Positions 35,714-41,120 of a stretch of DNA of 64,000 bases are shown piece by piece. The translations under genes were made by a program, and so were the position numbers. How positions within the stretch are numbered: the stretch's first letter is position 1; the number at the start of each line of letters is the position of its first letter. The notes below the pieces were generated by a model. It saw only the letters and a list, made by a program, of their open reading frames with translations. It was not told the origin of the DNA and searched no databases. Source of the stretch: a virus; the IMG/VR virus record IMGVR_UViG_3300021963_000069, positions 29,551 to 93,550 of that record; one strand, given 5' to 3'.

Positions 35714-35971
35714 CTAGAAGTCGAAAACGTCTCCGTTAATCTCGGCGCGATTAACTTTAGGATCATTCCACTTTACACCGTCAGGAGTCTCTTTAGTGCC
35801 ACATTCGTAGAACAATTCCAGCAATTCTTCATAGCAGCAGACATCATTTTGCTGAATGTAATCCTGGACCGATTCATCATTCTCAATCCACAAGACCACA
35901 TTCCAGGTCTCATAATTGGTCCAACCGTTATAGGTTTGGTCGGTCAGGCAGGTCTGGTAGGTTGCGGTCAT
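35714..35971 (-). CDS. NGWTNYETW-motif protein (85 aa)
   Basis: The segment YNGWTNYETWNVVLWIENDE is a conserved motif of a small protein family widespread in phages and plasmids (I recall it as DUF7249-like). It is followed by an acidic helical region with two Cys. The role of the family is not known to me. Its leader has the TTAACAAGTCAACCACC sequence. Confidence 0.78.
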   Translation of the reverse strand: MTATYQTCLTDQTYNGWTNYETWNVVLWIENDESVQDYIQQNDVCCYEELLELFYECGTKETPDGVKWNDPKVNRAEINGDVFDF

Positions 35972-36001
35972 CGGTCGGTGTCGTTGGTGGTTGACTTGTT
36001 A

Positions 36002-36007
36002 AGTATA
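36002..36007 (-). promoter_or_regulatory. -10 box TATACT with TTAACAAGTCAACC leader
   Basis: TATACT on the minus strand, 30 bp before the ATG at 35971. The upstream dyad-like sequence (from 36046) is degenerate and lies 38 bp away, an exception to the usual 31 bp. Confidence 0.5.
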
Positions 36008-36048
36008 GGGTCTTGGGGGGGAAAGGTCAACCCCCCGAACCATTAGTG

Positions 36049-36183
36049 TTACTTATGAGTTTGGACGGTTTGATACTGATATAACTTAATGCCTGCTTTT
36101 ACACCATCGATGATATACATCCACATCAACAAAGAAACAACCAAAACAAAACTATAGGAGAAGATTTTGGGGATTTTAGTCAT
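36049..36183 (-). CDS. Small membrane protein (44 aa)
   Basis: I chose the ATG at 36183 (MTKIPKIFSYSFVLVVSLLM). One membrane helix spans about residues 9-28, with a positively charged N-terminus and a C-terminal IKLYQYQTVQTHK tail. It starts 7 bp after the upstream gene and is probably in one operon with it. Function unknown. Confidence 0.68.
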   Translation of the reverse strand: MTKIPKIFSYSFVLVVSLLMWMYIIDGVKAGIKLYQYQTVQTHK

Positions 36184-36190
36184 GATTGTT

Positions 36191-36442
36191 TCAGTTAAAT
36201 TGGGAGATCCATTCGGTGACTTTTTTCTGTGCAATCTCAAAAGAATTACACTTACACTTACGAAACTTGGGCATTTCAAAGTGCTTTGAGATCAGTTCAA
36301 GTTTTCCTTCACGAAAACAAAAGATTCCATAATGTGCATTATGAAAGATATTGAACTTCCAATCTTCAGGAGATTCAACTGCAACTTTAAGAAAGATTGA
36401 AGTAGAACCACCTAGAGAAGATTGATCAGTCTTAAAATACAT
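36191..36442 (-). CDS. Small hypothetical protein (83 aa)
   Basis: I chose the ATG at 36442 (MYFKTDQSSLGGSTSIFLKV), since the promoter cassette 36471-36529 lies just upstream; the longer frame runs through it. The C-terminus is basic with two Cys (FRKCKCNSFEIAQKKVTEWI). No family recognised. Confidence 0.7.
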   Translation of the reverse strand: MYFKTDQSSLGGSTSIFLKVAVESPEDWKFNIFHNAHYGIFCFREGKLELISKHFEMPKFRKCKCNSFEIAQKKVTEWISQFN

Positions 36443-36470
36443 TTGAGGTGTCGTGGTGGTTGACTTGTTA

Positions 36471-36529
36471 AGTATGGCACCCCTTAGGGGTCTTTGGGGT
36501 GCCTCTTGTGCCACTTATGCGACTGGCAC
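36471..36529 (-). promoter_or_regulatory. Intergenic cassette: dyad, hairpin, -10 CATACT
   Basis: Perfect dyad GTGCCA-N10-TGGCAC (36508-36529), 2 bp from the stop at 36531; a hairpin built from ggcacccc/ggggtgcc; CATACT at 36471-36476, 31 bp from the dyad; leader TTAACAAGTCAACC. Confidence 0.62.
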
Positions 36530-36530
36530 A

Positions 36531-36701
36531 TCAATTAGAGGGAAAGTTAGCACAAACAGAATCACACAGAGTTTTTATCAATTCATTCTGTGCGACAACG
36601 TATTCATCGCCCCATGTATCCCAGAAGAATCCTTCAATGATACATTCAATGTCGCTCATGAGTTGTTCACGAGCACTCAACATTTCAAGTTTGGGATTCA
36701 T
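36531..36701 (-). CDS. Tiny protein (56 aa), last of a four-gene chain
   Basis: It reads MNPKLEMLSAREQLMSDIEC, then IIEGFFWDTWGDEYVVAQNE and a helix ending VCANFPSN. Acidic and helical. The ATG overlaps the upstream stop by 4 bp (ATGA), so it is translationally coupled. Function unknown. Confidence 0.68.
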   Translation of the reverse strand: MNPKLEMLSAREQLMSDIECIIEGFFWDTWGDEYVVAQNELIKTLCDSVCANFPSN

Positions 36702-36826
36702 TTGCGGAGAGGAGAATTGAAGTAGGAACGAAATACTGAAACCACGATGATTGCGGTGGAGATGACACCAATCAACCCGAGGTAGGTTACAGCGTCACCA
36801 GTGAAACTAAGCGAGTCAGGAGTCAT
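36698..36826 (-). CDS. Tiny membrane protein (42 aa)
   Basis: It reads MTPDSLSFTGDAVTYLGLIG, then VISTAIIVVSVFRSYFN. One membrane helix at about residues 13-31, with the C-terminus in the cytoplasm (FRSYFNSPLRK). ATGA overlaps on both sides. Confidence 0.65.
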   Translation of the reverse strand: MTPDSLSFTGDAVTYLGLIGVISTAIIVVSVFRSYFNSPLRK

Positions 36827-36942
36827 TTTGTGTTACGGGAATGAATGGAATTGGGATCAAATGGACCCACTTGATTGAGATCCTCAGCATAAAAGAGAGT
36901 GCCGAAGAATACAATTACAACGGCACTAATGATAAGAGTCAT
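36823..36942 (-). CDS. Tiny membrane protein (39 aa)
   Basis: It reads MTLIISAVVIVFFGTLFYAE, a single N-terminal membrane helix, then DLNQVGPFDPNSIHSRNTK. It could be a signal anchor. ATGA overlap with the next gene; 2 bp from the previous stop. Confidence 0.62.
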   Translation of the reverse strand: MTLIISAVVIVFFGTLFYAEDLNQVGPFDPNSIHSRNTK

Positions 36943-36944
36943 AA

Positions 36945-37070
36945 TCAAAAATCGTAATCAGCAGCGAGATAACCATCAAAATCGAACTTCTCTTGTTCTT
37001 CTTGAAGTTCAAGAATGTCAAAGATTTCACCTGGAGTTTCTTGAATCTCGTTCCAAAGTTCGTCAAACAT
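36945..37070 (-). CDS. Tiny acidic protein (41 aa), first of a four-gene chain
   Basis: It reads MFDELWNEIQETPGEIFDIL, then ELQEEQEKFDFDGYLAADYD. Strongly acidic and helical. A -10 TACACT (37097-37102) with the TTAACAAGTC leader lies upstream. The four-gene chain encodes two acidic and two membrane miniproteins. Confidence 0.66.
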   Translation of the reverse strand: MFDELWNEIQETPGEIFDILELQEEQEKFDFDGYLAADYDF

Positions 37071-37096
37071 GATCGTGATTTGGTTGGGACTTGTTA

Positions 37097-37154
37097 AGTG
37101 TAATGGGTCGAGAGGGGGATCGGCGTCCCCCTTGTGCCAGTTTAGTAACCGTTC
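37097..37154 (-). promoter_or_regulatory. Intergenic cassette with half dyad and -10 TACACT
   Basis: TACACT (37097-37102) is 30 bp from GTGCCA (37133); the distal half-site is degenerate. A GGGGGA/TCCCCC-type hairpin lies between them. The stop at 37142 falls inside the dyad position. Confidence 0.5.
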
Positions 37155-37312
37155 AGGAAGTCTGCGAGTGCTTCCTTGTACTCTTCCTCCGTCTCGAAGG
37201 TCCTAAGACCTATGGTGCAGGGGAAGGTCTTCCTAGGGGCAGGAGTGCGGCACTCAGCGGCACTGTAACCCTTCTCCATCAGGTGCTGAACGTAGGGATT
37301 GGATTGAGTCAT
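37142..37312 (-). CDS. Tiny protein (56 aa)
   Basis: I chose the ATG at 37312 (MTQSNPYVQHLMEKGYSAAE). The longer frame to 37648 runs through noncoding promoter DNA. The C-terminus FETEEEYKEALADFLNGY is an acidic helix. Residues 21-32 contain two Cys. A TAGGAT -10 (37336-37341) precedes it. GC-rich codons. Confidence 0.68.
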   Translation of the reverse strand: MTQSNPYVQHLMEKGYSAAECRTPAPRKTFPCTIGLRTFETEEEYKEALADFLNGY

Positions 37313-37419
37313 GGTCTGGTGTGATTGACTCCGTAATCCTACACCATCGAGCACCCCTACCGCGAGTCGAAACCTTAAGAGATCCGGAAGAACCCGAATG
37401 TGACAGATCGTGAAATTGC

Positions 37420-37448
37420 TTGACAGGGCACCCGGATTCCAGTAGACT
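37420..37448 (+). promoter_or_regulatory. Plus-strand sigma70-type promoter (copy C), towards HNH gene
   Basis: TTGACA (37420-37425), 17-bp spacer, TAGACT (37443-37448). About 240 bp upstream of the HNH gene on the same strand, so it may drive it. Confidence 0.58.
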
Positions 37449-37554
37449 TCTAGAGTACCGACCCTGCCCGGAAATAGTTGGGTATAAAGAATATAAAAAA
37501 AACTTAAGGATGGATGATTATAATCTATGTGTCCCACATAACAAATATAATAAA

Positions 37555-37580
37555 AAGGCAAGGACACCACTCCCTGCCTT
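37555..37580 (-). terminator. Minus-strand terminator
   Basis: AAGGCA / TGCCTT stem with a 14-nt loop, followed on the minus strand by TTTATTATA. It would stop minus-strand transcripts coming through the HNH gene. Confidence 0.55.
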
Positions 37581-37687
37581 ATACTATCCACCCACACATG
37601 TTTATATAATAGCACCACAGGAGTAACTTTTCTTAATAGTAGGGGCAAACACCATTCCCCTAAATAGTATAAAATGATTTAAATAAA

Positions 37688-38137
37688 ATGTTCGAGCATC
37701 CAACTCATAAAGGTTATTATGTCACAGAGGATGGAAAAGTAATAGGAAAAAAAGGAAACTATTTGAAATCATATATCTGCCCTAAAGGTTATTTAAAAAT
37801 GAAAGTTAATGGAGTGAGTAGATTAGTTCACAGATTAGTTGCCGAAACATTTATTCCAAATCCAAATAATTTACCTCAAGTCAATCATATTGATAAAGAC
37901 AAAACAAACAATAACATTTCAAACTTAGAATGGTGTACCGATACATACAATAAACATCACGCAATAGGTAAGATAGGAATAATATACAAAATATTTAAGA
38001 ATGGAGTTTCTTATACAGAAACAAATAATTTACATGAATTTGCGAAAGAGCATAATGTATCAAAATCAAGAATGTATAATATCATAGGAACAGGAAAAGA
38101 ATGTAAAGGATTTAAAGTAGAGGTGATTATGATATGA
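37688..38137 (+). CDS. HNH homing endonuclease (NUMOD4-HNH-NUMOD1 layout)
   Basis: This 149-residue protein begins with a NUMOD4-like segment (GYYVTEDGKVIGKKGNYLKS, GYLKMKVNG), then the HNH core RLVHRLVAETFIPNPNN / VNHIDKDKTNNNISNLEWC with His and Asn in place, and ends with a helix-turn-helix (LHEFAKEHNVSKSRMYNIIG), as in NUMOD1. It is on the plus strand against all neighbours, which fits a free-standing mobile gene. The gene is AT-rich, unlike the flanking DNA on its left. Confidence 0.88.
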   Translation: MFEHPTHKGYYVTEDGKVIGKKGNYLKSYICPKGYLKMKVNGVSRLVHRLVAETFIPNPNNLPQVNHIDKDKTNNNISNLEWCTDTYNKHHAIGKIGIIYKIFKNGVSYTETNNLHEFAKEHNVSKSRMYNIIGTGKECKGFKVEVIMI

Positions 38138-38202
38138 TGTCGAGATGTATGATATGATGTGTTATGTCTCGTCGAGATTATACACACATCTCGACGAGAT
38201 TT
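38137..38202. repeat. TCTCGWCGAGA repeat cluster 3
   Basis: TCTCGTCGAGAT and TCTCGACGAGAT plus a gtcgagatg half-site in the 73-bp gap between the HNH stop and the ArdA-like stop. Confidence 0.7.
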
Positions 38203-38209
38203 GATTCAG

Positions 38210-38626
38210 TTAGAACGAAGAACTGAATACATAACCATCCACGAAGTCGTAATCATATGACAGATTCTGCTCCCAAGTTGCTTCCCAATCTACTACAAGA
38301 AACGCTGGAACATCACCAATATTATTGTAATACTCTTCCGCAAAGTCTGCACCAGAATCATAGGCACCATAGTAGGCATCTTCAGTATGTTCGGCATAAG
38401 AAACCCCATGATAGTCGATAAAGGCATCAACTACATCATAACCAATGTGCTCGCCCGCTTTAATGTAATCATCATAGAATAGAACGAAGTCAGTCTCACC
38501 GTGCTCATCAATAAACTTGAGAGCATCATCTAGGTCATACTCACCTTCGATACAGTTTTCTTCGATGAACTCAACGGTTTGGGGTTGAAGAACTTCTTTG
38601 TAGTTAGTAGTCATCGTGGTAGTCAT
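38210..38626 (-). CDS. ArdA-like antirestriction protein
   Basis: This 138-residue protein is extremely acidic (more than a quarter Asp/Glu). The C-terminal half follows the ArdA pattern: DAFIDYHGVSYAEHTEDAYY, GAYDSGADFAEEYY, a short PAFLVVDWEATW segment, then DYDFVDGYVF. ArdA proteins mimic B-form DNA and block type I restriction enzymes. Full ArdA proteins are about 165 residues, so this is slightly short at the N-terminus. The promoter cassette 38653-38711 precedes it. Confidence 0.75.
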   Translation of the reverse strand: MTTTMTTNYKEVLQPQTVEFIEENCIEGEYDLDDALKFIDEHGETDFVLFYDDYIKAGEHIGYDVVDAFIDYHGVSYAEHTEDAYYGAYDSGADFAEEYYNNIGDVPAFLVVDWEATWEQNLSYDYDFVDGYVFSSSF

Positions 38627-38652
38627 GGGGTGAATTGCTTGAGTACGAATGT

Positions 38653-38711
38653 AGAATAACAGGGTTGGAGCAGGAAGTCTAGGGGTTCTGTGCCAGTTCC
38701 TAGACTGTCAC
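38653..38711 (-). promoter_or_regulatory. Intergenic cassette: dyad and -10 TATTCT
   Basis: Dyad GTGCCA-N10-TGTCAC (38690-38711) over the stop at 38700; TATTCT at 38653-38658, 31 bp away; followed by ACATTCGTAC, shared with the cassettes at 38879 and 39692. Confidence 0.62.
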
Positions 38712-38855
38712 AATTTCGTGAAGAAATACTTCTGCTTCACTCTGACCTTGGTTATACTGAATCAGTGCGATTTCATCATTGATTTGTTGAAACGAAACAA
38801 TTGTATAATCAATACCTTCAATTGGATCGGGGTCATTCCAAATCAGATTTGCCAT
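38700..38855 (-). CDS. Tiny acidic protein (51 aa)
   Basis: It reads MANLIWNDPDPIEGIDYTIV, then SFQQINDEIALIQYNQGQSE and AEVFLHEIVTV. A small beta-type acidic protein, function unknown. Its stop lies in the dyad upstream of the ArdA-like gene. Confidence 0.66.
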   Translation of the reverse strand: MANLIWNDPDPIEGIDYTIVSFQQINDEIALIQYNQGQSEAEVFLHEIVTV

Positions 38856-38878
38856 TGGGATTTCTCAAGTACGAATGT

Positions 38879-38937
38879 AGAATAACAGGGTTTGAGGCAT
38901 CCCACAAGGGGTTCTGTGCCACTTTCGCAACTGGCAC
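38879..38937 (-). promoter_or_regulatory. Intergenic cassette: dyad and -10 TATTCT
   Basis: Perfect dyad GTGCCA-N10-TGGCAC (38916-38937), 2 bp from the stop at 38939; TATTCT at 38879-38884, 31 bp away. Confidence 0.62.
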
Positions 38938-38938
38938 C

Positions 38939-39157
38939 CTACCGGGCACTAATGCGAATAGTTTCCATCAACATCATCGATAGATCCATGCGATTATCTT
39001 CATCAATCAAAGGAATGTTCTCTGCGACATAATCACTAATCAATTCCATCATAATTTCTGTTATACGATCATCCTGATATATGAAGGATGCCATATCATC
39101 CTTAAATCCATCACGCAGAAGTTTGAGTGATTTTGTAACCGAGTCTTGTTGTGTCAT
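38939..39157 (-). CDS. Small helical acidic protein (72 aa)
   Basis: It begins MTQQDSVTKSLKLLRDGFKD and is Met/Asp-rich (MMELISDYVAENIPLIDEDN). It is predicted all-helical. It starts 6 bp before the stop region of the 54-residue gene upstream. Unknown function. Confidence 0.68.
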   Translation of the reverse strand: MTQQDSVTKSLKLLRDGFKDDMASFIYQDDRITEIMMELISDYVAENIPLIDEDNRMDLSMMLMETIRISAR

Positions 39158-39162
39158 AATAA

Positions 39163-39327
39163 TCAGTTGGTGAGGAGAGTAACTTCAGTAACGTCGATGT
39201 TTTGCTTGAGAAGTTTATCATTGAACTTCCTTCGTTTAGCATTAGTATCTAAACAAGAAAGAGAATCAATCACAACTTCTATTGAAGGTGCGTTCTCATA
39301 ACTAAACTTAACTTTGTAGTGATTCAT
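39163..39327 (-). CDS. Tiny protein (54 aa)
   Basis: It reads MNHYKVKFSYENAPSIEVVI, then DSLSCLDTNAKRRKFNDKLL and KQNIDVTEVTLLTN. A small beta-alpha-beta protein. Its upstream -10 TATATT (39348-39353) belongs to a dyad cassette. Confidence 0.65.
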   Translation of the reverse strand: MNHYKVKFSYENAPSIEVVIDSLSCLDTNAKRRKFNDKLLKQNIDVTEVTLLTN

Positions 39328-39347
39328 AATGAGTTGGGAACAATGGT

Positions 39348-39406
39348 AATATATCAGGCATCAGGGGCACCCACAAGCGCCCCTGTGCCACTTCCTAGAC
39401 TATCAC
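39348..39406 (-). promoter_or_regulatory. Intergenic cassette: dyad, hairpin and -10 TATATT
   Basis: Dyad GTGCCA-N10-TATCAC (39385-39406) over the stop at 39395; hairpin GGGGCGC / GTGCCCC; TATATT at 39348-39353, 31 bp away. Confidence 0.6.
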
Positions 39407-39667
39407 CATATCAACTGCCCTTTCTACCTTAAAGTTTCCTCCTGGACCACACACTACAGAGTAAGGAATTGTACCGAACTCTTGAATTACTTCCCAATCC
39501 TCATGATTCACGCGAATGAGTACAGCACCATCCATCTCTGGATCCTGAAGATGACCATTATAGAATCCACAGGCATAACCAATTGTGCCACAGTGTGCGA
39601 ATTCATTAAAGAATCCGTGTTCGTTGGTGCCGAAACCAATTACTCGATAGGTAGTTCTGGTAGTCAT
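39395..39667 (-). CDS. Hypothetical protein (90 aa)
   Basis: I chose the ATG at 39667 (MTTRTTYRVIGFGTNEHGFF). It contains GYACGFYNGHLQDPEMDGAV and a C-terminal CGPGGNFKVERAVDMVIV. Gly-rich alpha/beta protein without a family I know. The cassette 39692-39751 precedes it. Confidence 0.68.
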   Translation of the reverse strand: MTTRTTYRVIGFGTNEHGFFNEFAHCGTIGYACGFYNGHLQDPEMDGAVLIRVNHEDWEVIQEFGTIPYSVVCGPGGNFKVERAVDMVIV

Positions 39668-39691
39668 GGTCTGTTGGTTGGGTACGAATGT

Positions 39692-39751
39692 AGAATAACA
39701 GGGATTGGGGGTCCTTGGGAACCCCCTGTGTGCCAGTTTAAGCGGTGACCT
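39692..39751 (-). promoter_or_regulatory. Intergenic cassette: half dyad, hairpin and -10 TATTCT
   Basis: GTGCCA at 39730 (distal half degenerate) over the stop at 39738; hairpin GGGGGT / ACCCCC; TATTCT at 39692-39697, 32 bp away. Confidence 0.58.
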
Positions 39752-39908
39752 CCATCCATTTAATTCCATTACGGAAGATAATCATAGGATCTCCATGATC
39801 ATCAACCGACCAATCAAAAGCAACATCAAGTGCATGATCTTCTGATGTAAAGAACTCCATGTCTTCAGGATTAGACTTAGGAGCAACAGACCAGGAAACG
39901 AATGCCAT
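39738..39908 (-). CDS. Tiny acidic protein (56 aa)
   Basis: It reads MAFVSWSVAPKSNPEDMEFF, then TSEDHALDVAFDWSVDDHGD and PMIIFRNGIKWMEVTA. Pattern 'ed.eFf.s.d.Al..a.d...d...pm..f..G.kW.evt' looks like a small phage protein family; unknown function. Own cassette upstream. Confidence 0.68.
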   Translation of the reverse strand: MAFVSWSVAPKSNPEDMEFFTSEDHALDVAFDWSVDDHGDPMIIFRNGIKWMEVTA

Positions 39909-39931
39909 TTGTTTGTTTGGTTGACTTGTGA

Positions 39932-39990
39932 ATCCTAAGGCACCCAGAGCGGGTCTTAGGTGCCTTCTGTGCCACTTATGCGATTGTCAC
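39932..39990 (-). promoter_or_regulatory. Intergenic cassette: dyad, hairpin and -10 TAGGAT
   Basis: Dyad GTGCCA-N10-TGTCAC (39969-39990) over the stop at 39987; hairpin GGCACC / GGTGCC; TAGGAT at 39932-39937, 31 bp away; leader TCACAAGTCAACC. Confidence 0.62.
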
Positions 39991-40196
39991 AGTGCCATCA
40001 CCAGGTTCGCTACTCTTTCCTCACCGGGGAGTTCTTCTAATCGATGTGAGATATTCTCGAACTGCTGGATGATGTGAAGGTAATATGCCGACAGATGTAG
40101 ATCCTCAGCGTCATATAGATATAGTGCCTGTTCCTTATCACAAAGCGCAGAGATAATGTCTAGAACTTCACCAGAAGTCAGGGAGATGGTAGTCAT
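39987..40196 (-). CDS. Small helical protein (69 aa)
   Basis: I chose the ATG at 40196 (MTTISLTSGEVLDIISALCD). The rest, including YLYDAEDLHLSAYYLHIIQQ and SHRLEELPGEERVANLVMAL, is helical. The longer frame upstream crosses the cassette. Function unknown. Confidence 0.68.
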   Translation of the reverse strand: MTTISLTSGEVLDIISALCDKEQALYLYDAEDLHLSAYYLHIIQQFENISHRLEELPGEERVANLVMAL

Positions 40197-40224
40197 AATC
40201 AGTGAATTGGTGTCGAACATATGT

Positions 40225-40283
40225 AATATAACCCCTGCGGCAGAATGCCACAAGGGTCTCTGTGCCACTTTAAGAACTGGCAC
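40225..40283 (-). promoter_or_regulatory. Intergenic cassette: dyad, hairpin and -10 TATATT
   Basis: Perfect dyad GTGCCA-N10-TGGCAC (40262-40283); hairpin ACCCC.../...GGGGT; TATATT at 40225-40230, 31 bp away. Here no stop codon lies within the dyad. Confidence 0.6.
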
Positions 40284-40291
40284 AATCATAC

Positions 40292-40320
40292 TTGACAGGG
40301 GTATAAGGTTATGTTATACT
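40292..40320 (+). promoter_or_regulatory. Plus-strand sigma70-type promoter
   Basis: TTGACA (40292-40297), 17-bp spacer, TATACT (40315-40320). It faces the acidic 42-residue gene, so its transcript would be antisense to that gene and run into repeat cluster 4. Confidence 0.5.
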
Positions 40321-40324
40321 ATCA

Positions 40325-40453
40325 TCATGCATAATGCCTATACGCCATATCCTGATAATCGTGTGAGTCTCGCGCATAATCTTCGTCGAGTTCTTCTTCG
40401 AGCTCGCCGTATTCTGTCGTATATGTATAGTCGAAGTCGTAGTCGTCGTACAT
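40325..40453 (-). CDS. Tiny, extremely acidic Tyr/Asp/Glu-rich protein (42 aa)
   Basis: It reads MYDDYDFDYTYTTEYGELEE, then ELDEDYARDSHDYQDMAYRH. About 40 % of residues are Asp or Glu, with many Tyr. A TATAAT (40477-40482) lies 23 bp upstream and GGA precedes the ATG, which supports expression. Small acidic proteins of this kind can be DNA mimics, but that is speculation. The opposite strand encodes an Arg-rich frame that I consider a shadow. Confidence 0.55.
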   Translation of the reverse strand: MYDDYDFDYTYTTEYGELEEELDEDYARDSHDYQDMAYRHYA

Positions 40454-40841
40454 AAGGTGTTCCAGAATGTATATGTATTATAGCATGTATCTCGATGATA
40501 CGCAAGCTCGTGTCGAGATACACACCTGTATATATGTTCTCGAATGATATGATATGCTTATGTGTATCTCGTCGAGACTTATGATACTTATGATGTATTC
40601 TCGCGCATTCTCGTCGAGATTATATGATGATATGATTATGTCTCGTCGAGATGTATGATATATTCTCGTGTGTATCTCGTCGAGATTATATGAGACTTAT
40701 GTGTATTCTCGCCAGTTCTCGTCGAGATTATATGATGATATGATTATGTCTCGTCGAGATGTATGATATATTCTCGTGTGTATCTCGTCGAGATTATATG
40801 AGACTTATGTGTATTCTCGCCAGTTCTCGTCGAGATTTTAT
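40356..40841. repeat. TCTCGWCGAGA repeat cluster 4 with 108-bp tandem duplication
   Basis: Eight CTCGTCGAG elements lie between 40566 and 40837. Bases 40608-40715 are repeated exactly as 40716-40823, and a third copy begins at 40824. Intervening DNA is tatgatatgat-like. No gene is present in 40454-41120. Confidence 0.8.
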
Positions 40842-40871
40842 GCGAGACTGTGAAGTTTTATGGCGGTCCTC

Positions 40872-40900
40872 TTGACTTTTTCGCGTTCTTGTGGTAGAAT
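40872..40900 (+). promoter_or_regulatory. Plus-strand sigma70-type promoter towards HNH gene
   Basis: TTGACT (40872-40877), 17-bp spacer, TAGAAT (40895-40900). It reads towards the HNH gene at 41121 with a 215-bp leader containing several direct and inverted repeats. Confidence 0.55.
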
Positions 40901-41018
40901 GTCGGCTTAACTCACAAGACCCAGACACCTTCTTATAAGACTCTAGAAGGTTTCTATAAGACTTTCTACTATTCTTATACTCATAAAGACTTTATGCGTA
41001 TAGAAGCATAACAAATAG

Positions 41019-41038
41019 TTTTCCACAGGTTTTCCACA
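41019..41038 (+). promoter_or_regulatory. Two tandem DnaA-box-like sequences
   Basis: TTTTCCACA occurs at 41019-41027 and again at 41030-41038, 11 bp apart. This is the cyanobacterial-type DnaA box. AT-rich DNA and the repeat array lie beside it. Confidence 0.5.
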
Positions 41039-41120
41039 GGCACATTCACAATATGTCTCAAAAAGCACATAAAATAACCAATATTCTATTATACATAAAA
41101 AAAAGTATAATAGTATCAAT

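Larger units (their letters stand above)
37313..37687. other. 375-bp noncoding gap before the plus-strand HNH gene
   Basis: It contains the minus-strand -10 TAGGAT of the 56-residue gene, a plus-strand promoter (37420-37448), AT-rich DNA and a minus-strand terminator (37555-37580). The short plus frame inside it has no protein-like features. Confidence 0.6.

Noticed and set aside
36453-36725. Plus-strand frames of 73 and 90 residues
   Set aside because: They lie opposite the promoter cassette and the coupled 56-residue gene on the minus strand.
40156-40455. Plus-strand 99-residue frame with an Arg-rich end (SRSRSRRT)
   Set aside because: It is the antisense of an acidic minus-strand gene that has its own TATAAT and ribosome site. 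The plus-strand promoter at 40292 keeps a short plus transcript possible, but protein coding is unlikely.
40566-40841. CRISPR array
   Set aside because: The repeats are 9-13 bp near-palindromes with similar, not unique, spacers and one exact 108-bp duplication. No cas gene is present.
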